Shown: positions 24,796 through 34,358 of the stretch, in pieces
How positions within the stretch are numbered: the first letter of the stretch is position 1
How the letters are laid out: the number at the start of each line of letters is the position of its first letter
Assembly: GCF_014762685.1 (NCBI RefSeq)
Contig: NZ_JABURM010000005.1
Coordinates: 124,001-188,000, forward strand
DNA: 64,000 nucleotides
Reading direction: 5' to 3'
Source of the DNA: Gracilimonas sp.
Lineage (GTDB): Bacteria > Bacteroidota > Rhodothermia > Balneolales > Balneolaceae
Translations under genes and position numbers: made by a program
Notes under the pieces: model-generated
Database searches by the model: none
Seen by the model: the letters and a program-made list of their open reading frames with translations, nothing else
Told to the model about the DNA's origin: nothing

Positions 24796-26706
24796 ATGAG
24801 CGAAAGCAACGGAACTGTGAAAAACGAAGACACTGACAACAAGTATCTGGACATGGACCTGCTCCGGTTTACGACGGCCGGGAGTGTAGATGATGGAAAA
24901 AGTACGTTGATTGGGCGGCTTTTTTATGATTCAAAATCCATTTTTGAAGATCAGATGGAAGCGATTGAGAAGTCCAGTAAAAGCAGCGGAGAGGAAGATG
25001 TGAATTTAGCCCTGCTTACCGATGGACTTAAAGCCGAGCGGGAGCAGAAAATCACCATCGATGTGGCCTACCGTTATTTCGCCACCCCGAAACGAAAGTT
25101 TATTATAGCCGATACCCCGGGGCATACCCAGTACACCCGGAATATGGTTACCGGTGCTTCCACGGCCGATCTGGCAGTGATCTTGGTGGATGCCTCTAAA
25201 GGACTGCTAACCCAATCCCGGCGCCATGCATTTATTTCCTCGCTGCTGCGCATTCCGCATTTGGTGGTAGCCGTGAATAAGATGGATTTAGTAGACTATG
25301 ATGAAGATGTCTTCAACGAAATTGTGTCTGAATTCCGTGATTTTGCCAAAAAATTGAACGTCAGTGATATCACCTATATTCCCATATCAGCCCTGAAGGG
25401 TGACAATGTGGTGGATAAAAGTGATCATACTGATTGGTACAAGGGCTCTACCTTATTACACCACCTGGAAACGGTGAAAGTAGATGCTTCTGAGAATATT
25501 GTTGATTTCCGGTTCCCGGTACAATACGTGATTCGCCCGAATCAAAATTTCCGGGGCTTTTCCGGACGGGTGGCTTCCGGACATATTCGTCCTGGCGACG
25601 AGATTACGATCCTGCCTTCGGGATTGTCTTCCAAAGTAAAAGAAATTGTGACCCGCGATGAAAACCTGGAGATTGCCTATCCGGGTGATTCGGTAACACT
25701 GACCATCGAAGATGAAATTGATATCAGCCGCGGCGATATGATTGTGCGCAAGAATAACGTTCCGCAGGTCAGCAACACTTTTGAGGCGTATGTATGCTGG
25801 ATGAATGAGAAAGACCTGGAGTTGGGTAAGCCATATATCCTGCAGCACAACACGCATATGGTGCAGGTATTTGCCGAGGAGCTGTTATACCGCATGAATG
25901 TGGACAGCCTTAGCCGCGAAGAGGCTGACAAGCTGAAACTGAATGAAATTGGCCGGGTGAGACTGAAAACCAGCCAGCCTATCTTTTTTGATCCGTACCA
26001 GATTAATCAGAAAACCGGAAGCTTTATCGTGATTGATCCGGCGACAAATGTAACCATCGGGGCGGGGATGATCCGGGCCGGTTCCACCGAGTCGAAAACG
26101 CGATCTTCTGATAAAGTTAAGCGGAAGACCTCACCGAATGTAACCTGGGAGCCGTGGAATATCCCACGCAAGGAGCGAGAGCAGCGAAACGGGCATAACG
26201 CTAAACTGCTTTGGTTCACCGGGATATCCGGGGCCGGGAAAAGTACCATAGCCAAGGAACTTGAACGCACCCTTTGGGAAGCGGGAAAACAAACAGTATT
26301 ACTGGATGGAGACCAGGTTCGCCACGGACTGAATGGAGATCTCGGATTCAGCCCTTCCGATCGCACCGAAAATATTCGAAGAGTGGGAGAAGTTGCCCGC
26401 CTCTTCTTTGAGCATGGTAATATTGTAATCTGTACGTTTGTCTCTCCTTACGAGAAAGACCGGGAGAGGGCCAGACAGTTGTTCCCTGAAGGGGAATTCC
26501 AGGAAATTCATATTACTTGTGATCCAAAAACGGCTCAAAAACGAGACCCGAAAGGCCTGTATAAGAAAGCTGTAGAAGGAAAGATTAAAGGGTTAACCGG
26601 GTACGATGCTGATTACGAAGTATCAGAAAACCCCGCCCTGACGATTGATACGGATAAGCTTAGTGTGGAAGAAGCCGTAAAGAAAATCCTGGAATTGATT
26701 GGATAG
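24796..26706 (+). CDS. cysNC: bifunctional sulfate adenylyltransferase subunit 1 / APS kinase (CysNC)
   Basis: A 636-residue fusion. The CysN part is an EF-Tu-like GTPase: P-loop AGSVDDGKST (about residues 28-37), switch region DTPGHTQYTRNM, NKMD, then two beta-barrel domains to about residue 440. The CysC part begins about residue 455 and has its own P-loop GISGAGKST (about 476-484), DGDQVRHGLNGDLGF and a GYDADYEVSENPAL tail. It makes APS with CysD and phosphorylates it to PAPS. Both nucleotide sites look intact. It ends the operon, followed 88 bases later by a bidirectional hairpin. The PAPS/APS reductase and sulfite reductase genes are not in this window. Confidence 0.96.
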   Translation: MSESNGTVKNEDTDNKYLDMDLLRFTTAGSVDDGKSTLIGRLFYDSKSIFEDQMEAIEKSSKSSGEEDVNLALLTDGLKAEREQKITIDVAYRYFATPKRKFIIADTPGHTQYTRNMVTGASTADLAVILVDASKGLLTQSRRHAFISSLLRIPHLVVAVNKMDLVDYDEDVFNEIVSEFRDFAKKLNVSDITYIPISALKGDNVVDKSDHTDWYKGSTLLHHLETVKVDASENIVDFRFPVQYVIRPNQNFRGFSGRVASGHIRPGDEITILPSGLSSKVKEIVTRDENLEIAYPGDSVTLTIEDEIDISRGDMIVRKNNVPQVSNTFEAYVCWMNEKDLELGKPYILQHNTHMVQVFAEELLYRMNVDSLSREEADKLKLNEIGRVRLKTSQPIFFDPYQINQKTGSFIVIDPATNVTIGAGMIRAGSTESKTRSSDKVKRKTSPNVTWEPWNIPRKEREQRNGHNAKLLWFTGISGAGKSTIAKELERTLWEAGKQTVLLDGDQVRHGLNGDLGFSPSDRTENIRRVGEVARLFFEHGNIVICTFVSPYEKDRERARQLFPEGEFQEIHITCDPKTAQKRDPKGLYKKAVEGKIKGLTGYDADYEVSENPALTIDTDKLSVEEAVKKILELIG

Positions 26707-26794
26707 AGACCGACTCAAGCTAAACTGGAATAAAATGCCTGAAAGCAGATAATTTTGATACAGCAATGAGCACTGTGAAGATGGTAGCTTAAAG

Positions 26795-26828
26795 AAAAAG
26801 GAAACACGCGTCAACGCATTTCCTTTTT
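26795..26828. terminator. bidirectional terminator between cysNC and the betaine operon
   Basis: AAAAAGGAAA ... TTTCCTTTTT arms (10 bases each) with an inner GCGT-ca-ACGC pair. The A and T flanks provide a U-tract on either strand, serving both convergent operons. Confidence 0.8.
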
Positions 26829-26856
26829 GAATTAAGTGGTGTGAGTCAAATGAAAA

Positions 26857-27753
26857 TTACATGTCGGCCTGTTGGGCATCGGCAGGAATCCATTCTTCAA
26901 TCACATCTTCATTTTCTTCCATCCACTGGCGGGCAACTACTTCATTATCTTCGTCCGACTCGTTAATGGCTACCATCAGATCGGCTAATTCAGGATCGCT
27001 GAGCTCCATATTGGCAAGGAAGTTGGCAAGTTCGGGTTTCTCTATCGACAAATCTTGTCGCCCCATAATGTGGATATTTCCGGTTTCCCAAAGCATTTTA
27101 TCTTCATCTTGTTTCAGGAATTTCAGATCCCAGCGGCCGAATTTCCAGTGGGGTTTCCAACCGGTTACTACAATCCATTCTTCATCATCAATAGCGCGCT
27201 GAAGGGCTGAAGTCATAGCCGGTCCGCTGGATTGTATCAGGTCAAAATCCAGATTGTATTCTTCAATCAGGTTGTTGGTGGTTTTCATAATACCAGCTCC
27301 GGCATCAATTCCGGTAATCTCACCGTCAAATTGGTCCCGAACACTATTTAATTGTGAGATACTGTCGATATCTACATAAGTGGGAACAACCAACCCGCTT
27401 TGGGTGCCTTCGTAGACCGTTCCTAAATCTACAATGTCATCTTCAAACTGCTCATAGTAGTCAGCGTGAAGAACCGGCAACCAGGTTTCCATAAAGGCAT
27501 CGGCATCGCCCTGAGCAATGGCCGTGTATGCAGGGCCTACATCGGCAGAAGTGATTTCCACTTCGTAGCCCATTTTATCTTCCAGTACCACTTTAGCAAG
27601 GTTAGTGTATGCAATGCCCTCCGCCCAGTTTACATAAACAAGGTCGGCGGTTTTCTCTCCTTGTTGCGGAGTACATGCTGTTATCAATCCAAACGCCAGG
27701 ACAATTACACCCAGCTTCGATAGCATATTCATTAATTTATTGTCAGCTTTCAT
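26857..27753 (-). CDS. proX: glycine betaine ABC transporter substrate-binding lipoprotein
   Basis: A 298-residue OpuAC/ProX-type binding protein. It has a lipobox LITAC (Cys about residue 27) and family features: VNWAEGIAYTNLAKVVLEDKMGYEVE, WLPVLHADYYEQ, GAGIMKTTNNLIEEYNL, VVTGWKPHWKFGRWDLKFL. The paired Trp/His-rich segments make the aromatic cage for trimethylammonium. It is the last gene of a three-gene proVWX operon. Start is at 27753, or 7 codons inside at a second Met. The lipid anchor is unusual for Gram-negative ProX and suggests attachment to a membrane. Confidence 0.93.
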   Translation of the reverse strand: MKADNKLMNMLSKLGVIVLAFGLITACTPQQGEKTADLVYVNWAEGIAYTNLAKVVLEDKMGYEVEITSADVGPAYTAIAQGDADAFMETWLPVLHADYYEQFEDDIVDLGTVYEGTQSGLVVPTYVDIDSISQLNSVRDQFDGEITGIDAGAGIMKTTNNLIEEYNLDFDLIQSSGPAMTSALQRAIDDEEWIVVTGWKPHWKFGRWDLKFLKQDEDKMLWETGNIHIMGRQDLSIEKPELANFLANMELSDPELADLMVAINESDEDNEVVARQWMEENEDVIEEWIPADAQQADM

Positions 27754-27811
27754 GATTCTCTCTGTTTTATGTTCGTGTTTTGGTTTGTGTTCTTCTATTC
27801 ATTTAAAATCT

Positions 27812-28636
27812 TTATTGTGTTGCGGTACCAAGAGACTGCGTTACGCGATCCAGGAATACAGCCAATATTACGATGGCCAATCCACCTTCAAAGCCTAAAC
27901 CGATATCGAGCTGTTGTAGCCCAGTAACTACGGGTTGGCCTAATCCGCCCGCGCCAATAAGTGCTGCAATTACCACCATGGAAAGTGCCAGCATAATGGT
28001 CTGATTTACTCCGGCTAAAATAGTGGGGAGAGCAACCGGCAGTTCTACTTTCAAAAGCATCTGTTTGGAATCGGAGCCAAAAGCCAGAGCGGCTTCACGG
28101 ATTTCTTCGGGAACCTGCCGTATCCCCAAATTCGTAAGACGAACGGCCGGAGGCATGGCGAAAATAAGTGTTGCAATAATTCCGGGTACTTGCCCCAACC
28201 CAAAGAACAATACGGCGGGGATCAAGTACACAAAAGCGGGCATGGTTTGCATAAAATCAAGTATCGGGCGAACAATGTTCTCAACGGTTTTACTTTTGGA
28301 AGCCCAGATTCCAACCGGAATACCAATCAGCAGTGCAATTAAAACGGCGGTAAAAATAAGAGCCATGGTTTCCATGGTGCCTTCCCACATATTCATACCT
28401 TCAACCACAAAGAGTCCGATTACTGTAAAAATGCCCACTCCTTTTCCGGAGATATACCACGCCAGTCCTGCTAAAATAATAATCATCACAATGGGATGGG
28501 GGAACAAAAGTATGTTTTCAATGCCTACCAAAAAAGTTTTTACGGTAACCGTAATAAGGTCAAAAAAGCCTCCCCAGTTATCGGTAAGCCAATTGATAAT
28601 GAATTCGAAAAATTCTCCGACAGGTATATCAAACAT
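27812..28636 (-). CDS. proW: glycine betaine/proline ABC transporter permease
   Basis: A 274-residue permease with six or so membrane segments. The binding-protein-dependent transport domain covers about residues 90-270, with the EAA loop EEIREAALAFGSDSKQMLLKVELPVALPTILAG (about 178-210). It forms the membrane channel with the ProV ATPase. The first gene of the operon ends 6 bases before it. The length is normal for OpuAB/ProW. Confidence 0.94.
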   Translation of the reverse strand: MFDIPVGEFFEFIINWLTDNWGGFFDLITVTVKTFLVGIENILLFPHPIVMIIILAGLAWYISGKGVGIFTVIGLFVVEGMNMWEGTMETMALIFTAVLIALLIGIPVGIWASKSKTVENIVRPILDFMQTMPAFVYLIPAVLFFGLGQVPGIIATLIFAMPPAVRLTNLGIRQVPEEIREAALAFGSDSKQMLLKVELPVALPTILAGVNQTIMLALSMVVIAALIGAGGLGQPVVTGLQQLDIGLGFEGGLAIVILAVFLDRVTQSLGTATQ

Positions 28637-28642
28637 AATCAG

Positions 28643-29869
28643 TTATTCAGATAGTTTATATTTTCCTTCTTGTTCTTCGGATAAGTTTGATCCGTTTTCA
28701 TTCAGCTCAGCTAAAATTGTTGCACGGTCTACAATACCCAGCAACTTGCTATCCTCTTCAATTACAGCAATAGGATATTTTGACTGAATAGATTTTGTAA
28801 GAAGCGCATTAATAGGTGTATTCGGACCTGCTACTTCAATATCCGGATTGATGATTTCCTCCAGATTCTTTTTTCCTTCTTCTTTCAAGCGGATCGCATC
28901 ATCAATAGTCACTACTCCTTTCAACCGGCGTTTTTCATCCACTATGTAGGTTGTAGAAACTCCAACTTTCTCCATATTGCGGATAGCCACAGACGGCCCG
29001 TCTTTAGGAACCTGAACGGTTGGAGCTTTTCTCATAATTGCCTGTGCGGTTATGATCTTGGTGCGATCTACGTTCTGAACAAAGGCTTTTACATAATCAT
29101 CGGCAGGATTGGTTAGAATTTCTTCAGGCGTTCCTACCTGTACCACATATCCATCTTTCATGATGGCGATACGATCTCCAATTTTAAGAGCTTCATCCAA
29201 ATCATGAGTAATAAAGACGACTGTTTTGTGCACTTCAGCCTGAAGCTCCAATAACTCATCCTGCATGTCAGCCCTTATCAAAGGGTCAAGAGCGCTAAAG
29301 GCCTCATCCATCAACAAAATTTCAGGGTCGTTAGCCAGCGCACGTGCAAGCCCTACACGCTGTTGCATGCCACCACTCAGTTCACTGGGTTTTTGCTCTT
29401 CGTAGCCTTTGAGACCAACTTTATTGAGTGCTTCGTAAGCTTTTTGATTGCGTTCTTCTTTTTCCATTCCACTTATTTCCAAGCCGTATTCTACATTATT
29501 AGCCACGGTGCGATGGGGGAAAAGTCCAAAATTTTGGAAAACCATTGACATTTTTTTGCGGCGCATTTCCAGCAGCCGTTCTTTGCTTACTTTGGTAATG
29601 TCTTCATCGCCAATTAGCACTGTTCCACGGGTGGGTTCAATCAGTCGGTTTAGGCAGCGTAATACGGTTGATTTTCCGCTTCCCGAAAGCCCCATGATTA
29701 CAAACATCTCTTTTTCCTTTACTTCAAAACTGGCATCATTAATTCCAATAGTGTTGCCGGTTTCTTCAAGGATCTCGTCTTTTGATTTTCCTTTCTCAAT
29801 AAGTGGAAAAGCCTTTTCCGGGCGCTTTCCGAAAATCTTAAACAGATTTTTTACCGTTATTGCAGCCAT
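28643..29869 (-). CDS. proV: glycine betaine/proline ABC transporter ATP-binding protein
   Basis: A 408-residue ATPase. It has an N-terminal segment (EKAFPLIEKGKSKDEILEETG) typical of ProV, Walker A GLSGSGKST (about residues 59-67), the LSGGMQQR signature, Walker B EILLMDEAFSALDP, and the switch His. Two C-terminal CBS domains (about 275-395), known in OpuA to sense ionic strength, are present. This points to osmotic control of transport activity. It heads the operon proV-proW-proX. Upstream is a repeat-bearing gap and then a porin gene on the same strand. Confidence 0.95.
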   Translation of the reverse strand: MAAITVKNLFKIFGKRPEKAFPLIEKGKSKDEILEETGNTIGINDASFEVKEKEMFVIMGLSGSGKSTVLRCLNRLIEPTRGTVLIGDEDITKVSKERLLEMRRKKMSMVFQNFGLFPHRTVANNVEYGLEISGMEKEERNQKAYEALNKVGLKGYEEQKPSELSGGMQQRVGLARALANDPEILLMDEAFSALDPLIRADMQDELLELQAEVHKTVVFITHDLDEALKIGDRIAIMKDGYVVQVGTPEEILTNPADDYVKAFVQNVDRTKIITAQAIMRKAPTVQVPKDGPSVAIRNMEKVGVSTTYIVDEKRRLKGVVTIDDAIRLKEEGKKNLEEIINPDIEVAGPNTPINALLTKSIQSKYPIAVIEEDSKLLGIVDRATILAELNENGSNLSEEQEGKYKLSE

Positions 29870-29900
29870 TGATCACTCTTGTTTTAGGTAGCTATTAGTA

Positions 29901-29981
29901 GTCATCCCGGACTGACTAATCCGGATCTCCTCAGTAAAGCCCGTAAGCTTCACTGAGGAGATCCCGCATTGCGTGCGGGAT
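29901..29981. repeat. compound palindromic (REP-like) element between porin and proV
   Basis: Three nested stems: ATCCCGG...CCGGAT, then GATCTCCTCAGT (29924-29935) pairing with ACTGAGGAGATC (29952-29963), then ATCCCGCA/TGCGGGAT (29961-29981). The GTCATCCCGG opening is typical of word-like REP elements in many phyla. It sits between two same-strand genes and could attenuate read-through into proV. Confidence 0.8.
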
Positions 29982-30007
29982 AACGATGTTATAACCCATA
30001 ATAAGAA

Positions 30008-31174
30008 TTAGAAATAGTATCCAATGTTAATATTGAATCTTGTATTCCAGCGTGCATCATTTACACCGGGGCCTAAACCGGTTCCGAAATCTTCAGTGAG
30101 CCACGGATGGTTACTTCCCCGGGCTATATCAAAATACGTGTACACATTGCCTGCGGTAAGAAGGAAACCAATGATGTTTTGGTGAGCATCTTCAAACCCA
30201 CTTATATTTTTCTGAAAATACGTATAGTCGTTATAAAAATTGAGGTTAGTTATTGGCCCCCATCCTACATCATAACTGTAACTAAGACCGGCAGAATACA
30301 TATTCATTTCGGTCGCTACAGGATACGGGGAACCGTAAGCGCCCATCATTACTGCATCGATACTTTGACCGTTATCATCCTGGGCATCCATGCCGTAATT
30401 TATAAACTGTCCTTTAAAATTCCAGTTCCCGTAATTTATATCCGTATGGGCTGCAACAGCATAGCGGGATGTATTTTCATTAAGTGCTTGGTTCCAGATT
30501 TGGCCAATTTCGCCGCTGGCACCAATTTGAACCGTTCCGTTATCTATTTCAAAAGTTCGGGTTCCACGCAGATTCAGCTGATTTCGCTCATAATTGGTTT
30601 GATTACCGGCAGGCACAATATCATAGGAATATCGGCCTGATCCACCAAAACCAAACGAACCGGAGCCTGCGGCGGGACCGGCAGGTTCAGGTTGAAAAAA
30701 GTAGGCAGCCATAAGGTCCCAGTTTTCTGCTGTGTGGGTATATTTAATTCCCATGTCATGGTCGTCTTCAAGTCCGACATAATATGGCCCCTGAAACCAC
30801 CAATTGTGTGAGTTATATTGGAGGTTCCCAAACGGAACCTGTGTTACACCAATTTGAATATTATTCTGATCATTAAAATCATATCCTACCCAACCTTGCT
30901 TTACAAAATGAGTATTAAAAGTAGGATAAAAGCGGTATTCAAAATTCAGCTTTACGCCGTTACTATTGGCATTCACATTTATTCGCCAAGTATCCCAGGT
31001 AAATTGGGCATCATTATTATCGATGGTGCCATCCTCATAATCTGTAAGCAACACGTTGTACCGTACGGCACCACCTACGGAAAGTGAAGATTCGTCATCT
31101 TGTGCAACTGCTTCGTATGCATAAGTTGATAAAAACATTACAAATGAAATAACAAATAGGATTAAGTTTTTCAT
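30008..31174 (-). CDS. outer-membrane porin-like barrel
   Basis: A 388-residue protein with a signal peptide (cleavage near AVAQD) and a mature region of strongly alternating strands rich in Tyr, Trp and Asn, ending INIGYYF, as in outer-membrane porins. A GPAAGSGSFGFGGSG segment (about residues 165-180) looks like a flexible extracellular loop. It lies upstream of proVWX on the same strand, 138 bases away. It may let betaine or similar solutes through the outer membrane; this is inferred only from position. The family name cannot be given with certainty. Confidence 0.78.
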   Translation of the reverse strand: MKNLILFVISFVMFLSTYAYEAVAQDDESSLSVGGAVRYNVLLTDYEDGTIDNNDAQFTWDTWRINVNANSNGVKLNFEYRFYPTFNTHFVKQGWVGYDFNDQNNIQIGVTQVPFGNLQYNSHNWWFQGPYYVGLEDDHDMGIKYTHTAENWDLMAAYFFQPEPAGPAAGSGSFGFGGSGRYSYDIVPAGNQTNYERNQLNLRGTRTFEIDNGTVQIGASGEIGQIWNQALNENTSRYAVAAHTDINYGNWNFKGQFINYGMDAQDDNGQSIDAVMMGAYGSPYPVATEMNMYSAGLSYSYDVGWGPITNLNFYNDYTYFQKNISGFEDAHQNIIGFLLTAGNVYTYFDIARGSNHPWLTEDFGTGLGPGVNDARWNTRFNINIGYYF

Positions 31175-31487
31175 GATTAGTTCTGAAAATTTAAATTAGT
31201 TACTATTATTTATACAGTTGGTTAAACTCTCCCAAAAGGTGCAGGGAGGAGAACACCGTGAAACGTGCAGCGTAATTGTTTCACATTTAATTTGTGTTTT
31301 AACTTATACTCTTACTCTTAACTCCGAAAATATATCAACGTTAATATAACAGATATAAGCTGTTTTGAAAACTTATACATAAGTTAACTTCTTAAAAGAT
31401 TAAACTTATGTTGCCATCAACCAATAACTCAAAATCAGATTGAGAATTTAGCTGTTTATAGATTTCTCTTTCGCTTTATTAAAGAAT
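31175..31487. promoter_or_regulatory. divergent promoter region with a 16-base palindrome
   Basis: This 313-base gap separates the porin (minus strand) from the M1 peptidase (plus strand), so it must hold both promoters. The word AACTTAT appears three times on the plus strand (31301, 31370, 31403); the middle copy is part of the perfect palindrome AACTTAT-ac-ATAAGTT (31370-31385). It could be an operator. No small gene or RNA is evident. Confidence 0.45.
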
Positions 31488-33161
31488 ATGCACTCAAAAA
31501 CGTTCAGAATTAGCATCATTTTTATCATAGGTTTTATTATTACCGGTTTTTCCGGGCTAAATGCCCAGACGTTTCGGGATAAAAGTGAATTTACCCAACA
31601 AGATACCCTGAGAGGATCTGTTACCCCGGAAAGGGAATGGTGGGATCTTACTTATTATCATTTGGATGTTGCCGTTCACATTGAAGACAGTTCTATTTCG
31701 GGAAGTAATACTATTCAATATAAAGTTCTTGAGCCTTATCAAATCATGCAGATTGATTTGCAAGAACCGCTTAACATTTCCGGGATCACTCAAAATGGAA
31801 AAAATTTAGCTTTCCAGCGTAACGGAAGTGCATTTTTTGTGAAGCTAACTAAACCTCAAAACCCCGGTGAGGTAAATGAAGTAGTGGTTCATTATTCGGG
31901 GAAGCCAATCGTAGCGGTTCGGCCACCGTGGGATGGAGGTTTTACATGGGATCGAGACAGTAATGGAAAACCCTTCGTAGCTACTTCAAACCAGGGAATC
32001 GGAGCGAGTGTGTGGTGGCCCAATAAAGATCATCCTTACGATGAACCGGATAGCATGTTGATTAGCGTGACTGCGCCCGATTCTTTGATGGATGTTTCGA
32101 ATGGGCAGTTGCGGGGAGTTGATGAGCAGGATAACGGCACTAAAACATGGCACTGGTTTGTATCAAACCCTATTAATAACTACGGAGTGAATATTAATAT
32201 CGGAGACTATGTTCATTTCAGTGAAGAGTATGAAGGGGAGAAGGGGACACTCGATCTGGATTACTATGTGCTGAGGGAAAACCTGGAAAAAGCCAGGGAG
32301 CAATTCAAACAAGTAAAGCCTATGATGGATGCCTTTGAATATTGGTTTGGTCCTTACCCTTTTTATGAAGATGGTTATAAATTAGTTGAAGCTCCGTATC
32401 TGGGGATGGAGCATCAAAGCTCGGTTACTTACGGAAACGGTTACCAAAACGGATATCTGGGCCGTGATTTAAGCGGATCGGGATGGGGCTTGAAGTTTGA
32501 TTTCATCATCATTCACGAAACCGGGCACGAATGGTTCGCTAATAATATAACCTATGCTGATGTGGCCGATATGTGGATTCATGAAGGATTTACCAATTAC
32601 TCCGAAAGTTTGTACTTAGATTATCATTTTGGGGAGCAGGCTGCCAATGAATATGTACGAGGATTGCGCTTAGGTATTCAAAATGACCGGCCGATTATCG
32701 CTCCTTATGGGGTGAACAAGCGTGGTTCCGGTGATATGTATAATAAAGGCGGGAATTTACTCCATACTCTCCGTCAGGTAGCAGATAATGATTCACTTTG
32801 GAGAGAAACACTGCGTGGATTGAACCGGGATTTTTATCACCAAACGGTTACATCAAAAGAGATTGAAAACTATATCAGTGAAAAATTCGGGCTGGATTTA
32901 ACCCCGGTATTTGATCAATATTTGCGGGATACGCGGATACCAATTTTGGAATATGCTTTCCAGAATGGACGATTGATGTACCGCTGGGGGAATTCGGTCA
33001 GCGGTTTTAATCTTCCGGTAGATGTGTATATAAATGGTGAGAAAACCCGCCTTCAGCCTACCACTGGTTTTCAGGGAATGGCAATGGAAGGTTCAGATAA
33101 TTACGAACTGGTGGTAGATCCTGACTATTACGTAGGTAGTTTTAATGTACTTGGAGATTAA
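31488..33161 (+). CDS. M1-family metallopeptidase (aminopeptidase), exported
   Basis: A 557-residue peptidase with a signal peptide (about residues 1-26, ending LNAQ). An N-terminal beta domain (about 50-245) is followed by the gluzincin catalytic domain. The zinc motif is HETGHEW (His343, Glu344, His347) with the third ligand Glu366 in WIHEGFTNYSE. Upstream, GMEHQSSVTYGNG (about 305) stands for the exopeptidase GAMEN motif. It lacks the large C-terminal HEAT domain of PepN, as do many exported Bacteroidota-group M1 enzymes. It likely trims peptides in the periplasm. Stop codon overlaps a hairpin. Confidence 0.92.
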   Translation: MHSKTFRISIIFIIGFIITGFSGLNAQTFRDKSEFTQQDTLRGSVTPEREWWDLTYYHLDVAVHIEDSSISGSNTIQYKVLEPYQIMQIDLQEPLNISGITQNGKNLAFQRNGSAFFVKLTKPQNPGEVNEVVVHYSGKPIVAVRPPWDGGFTWDRDSNGKPFVATSNQGIGASVWWPNKDHPYDEPDSMLISVTAPDSLMDVSNGQLRGVDEQDNGTKTWHWFVSNPINNYGVNINIGDYVHFSEEYEGEKGTLDLDYYVLRENLEKAREQFKQVKPMMDAFEYWFGPYPFYEDGYKLVEAPYLGMEHQSSVTYGNGYQNGYLGRDLSGSGWGLKFDFIIIHETGHEWFANNITYADVADMWIHEGFTNYSESLYLDYHFGEQAANEYVRGLRLGIQNDRPIIAPYGVNKRGSGDMYNKGGNLLHTLRQVADNDSLWRETLRGLNRDFYHQTVTSKEIENYISEKFGLDLTPVFDQYLRDTRIPILEYAFQNGRLMYRWGNSVSGFNLPVDVYINGEKTRLQPTTGFQGMAMEGSDNYELVVDPDYYVGSFNVLGD

Positions 33162-33196
33162 AATCTGGTTCAAACAAGAATGCTTGAACCAGATTT
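33161..33196 (+). terminator. hairpin after the M1 peptidase gene
   Basis: Perfect 13-base arms AAATCTGGTTCAA and TTGAACCAGATTT around a 10-base loop, starting on the last base of the stop codon. The T-tract after it is poor, so it may work mainly as an RNA stabiliser or as a bidirectional terminator. Confidence 0.65.
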
Positions 33197-33233
33197 GTAA
33201 AGGCTGTAATGGAATAAATAATCTATAGTCGTA

Positions 33234-34223
33234 TTAATCCTCAACAGGAGTAAATCGTGTGACTAAGTTCTCCACCGGAGTAGTTGTTTTCAAGTAAGCA
33301 TAAATAGCTTTTAGTTCTTCTTCAGACATTTGGGAATAATGCCCCCAAGGCATAACAGTATTAAATTGCCCGGGGGTAATTTCATTAAACTGAAACGAAG
33401 TATCTGCATAAAATTTAAACCGGTTTATAAAAGCCCGTTCTGTCCAGGAACCAATTCCGGTATTCAGGTCGGGGGTGATATTTGCCGTTCTTACTATACT
33501 TCCGTCTTCGAGGCCAAATTCAAAGCCCCCTGCTAATTCCATCCCGGGTATATCTGCTCCTTTTTCTTTAGGAGTATGACAATCCATACAACTTGCAGCA
33601 TTAACTAAATATTTGCCCCAGGAAACAGGGTCGGTAGTATCGGGTGCATTTGTAGTAAGCTCAGCTTTTTGTGGTATAGTATTAATGATGAAATTCATCG
33701 GGAAATAAGATTTTGGCTCCGGAGTTTCTGATTCAATGGATTCAAGAGTTCGCAGGTAAGCGATTATTGAATAAAGGTCCTCCTTGTTCATTTTTGCATA
33801 ATTGGGATAAGGCATAATTGGAAATAGTGCCCGCCCATCTTTACTTACTCCGGAAGTTATAGCACGAAGAATTTCACCGTCTGTCCAATCGCCCAGGTTA
33901 TATGGAGTAAGGTTTGGAGAAAAATAATCGCCGGGCAATCCTTCCTTTTCAACTCCAAATAAAACACCACCGGCTCCTAACATATCTGCTTTTATAGGAT
34001 GTGCAAACTTAGTTTTTTCTTGGGGAGTATGGCAATGCATACATGCCATGACGGTATTAGCCAGGTGCTTTCCCTTCTCAATCCGTTCAGCAGTTCTTTC
34101 TATTTGAATATCCGGAGCCGGGCTTACATTCGGCAAAGCGGTGGATATATAGACCAGGAGTACAGAAGCTCCTGCAATTAAAACCAAACCAACTGCTCCC
34201 AAAACTGTATATAGTTTTCTCAT
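33234..34223 (-). CDS. membrane-anchored diheme cytochrome c
   Basis: A 329-residue protein with an N-terminal hydrophobic anchor (about residues 6-28) and two class I cytochrome c domains. The heme sites are CMHCH (61-65) and CMDCH (212-216). Possible axial methionines are in LFPIMPYPNYAKM (about 134-145) and NTVMPWGHYSQM (about 290-301). The layout resembles cytochrome subunits of alcohol or sugar dehydrogenases and similar diheme electron carriers. No dehydrogenase gene is adjacent in the window, so its partner is unknown. It faces the periplasm. Confidence 0.88.
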   Translation of the reverse strand: MRKLYTVLGAVGLVLIAGASVLLVYISTALPNVSPAPDIQIERTAERIEKGKHLANTVMACMHCHTPQEKTKFAHPIKADMLGAGGVLFGVEKEGLPGDYFSPNLTPYNLGDWTDGEILRAITSGVSKDGRALFPIMPYPNYAKMNKEDLYSIIAYLRTLESIESETPEPKSYFPMNFIINTIPQKAELTTNAPDTTDPVSWGKYLVNAASCMDCHTPKEKGADIPGMELAGGFEFGLEDGSIVRTANITPDLNTGIGSWTERAFINRFKFYADTSFQFNEITPGQFNTVMPWGHYSQMSEEELKAIYAYLKTTTPVENLVTRFTPVED

Positions 34224-34358
34224 AGTGATATAAATTTAAATTAGAGAAGCCTTTGTACCCCTATCTTATTTTGATAATTCAAAAGCCCCATAGGTTAAGG
34301 CTAAATGTGCAGAATTATTTTTTAATTATCTATAGAGCAGCAGGTTAGGGGATATTTT

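Noticed and set aside
28023-28787. Long open frame (254 codons) antisense to the betaine permease
   Set aside because: It lies fully opposite proW and the end of proV, and its translation has low-complexity Ser/Pro/Ile composition with no domain. It is a codon-bias shadow.
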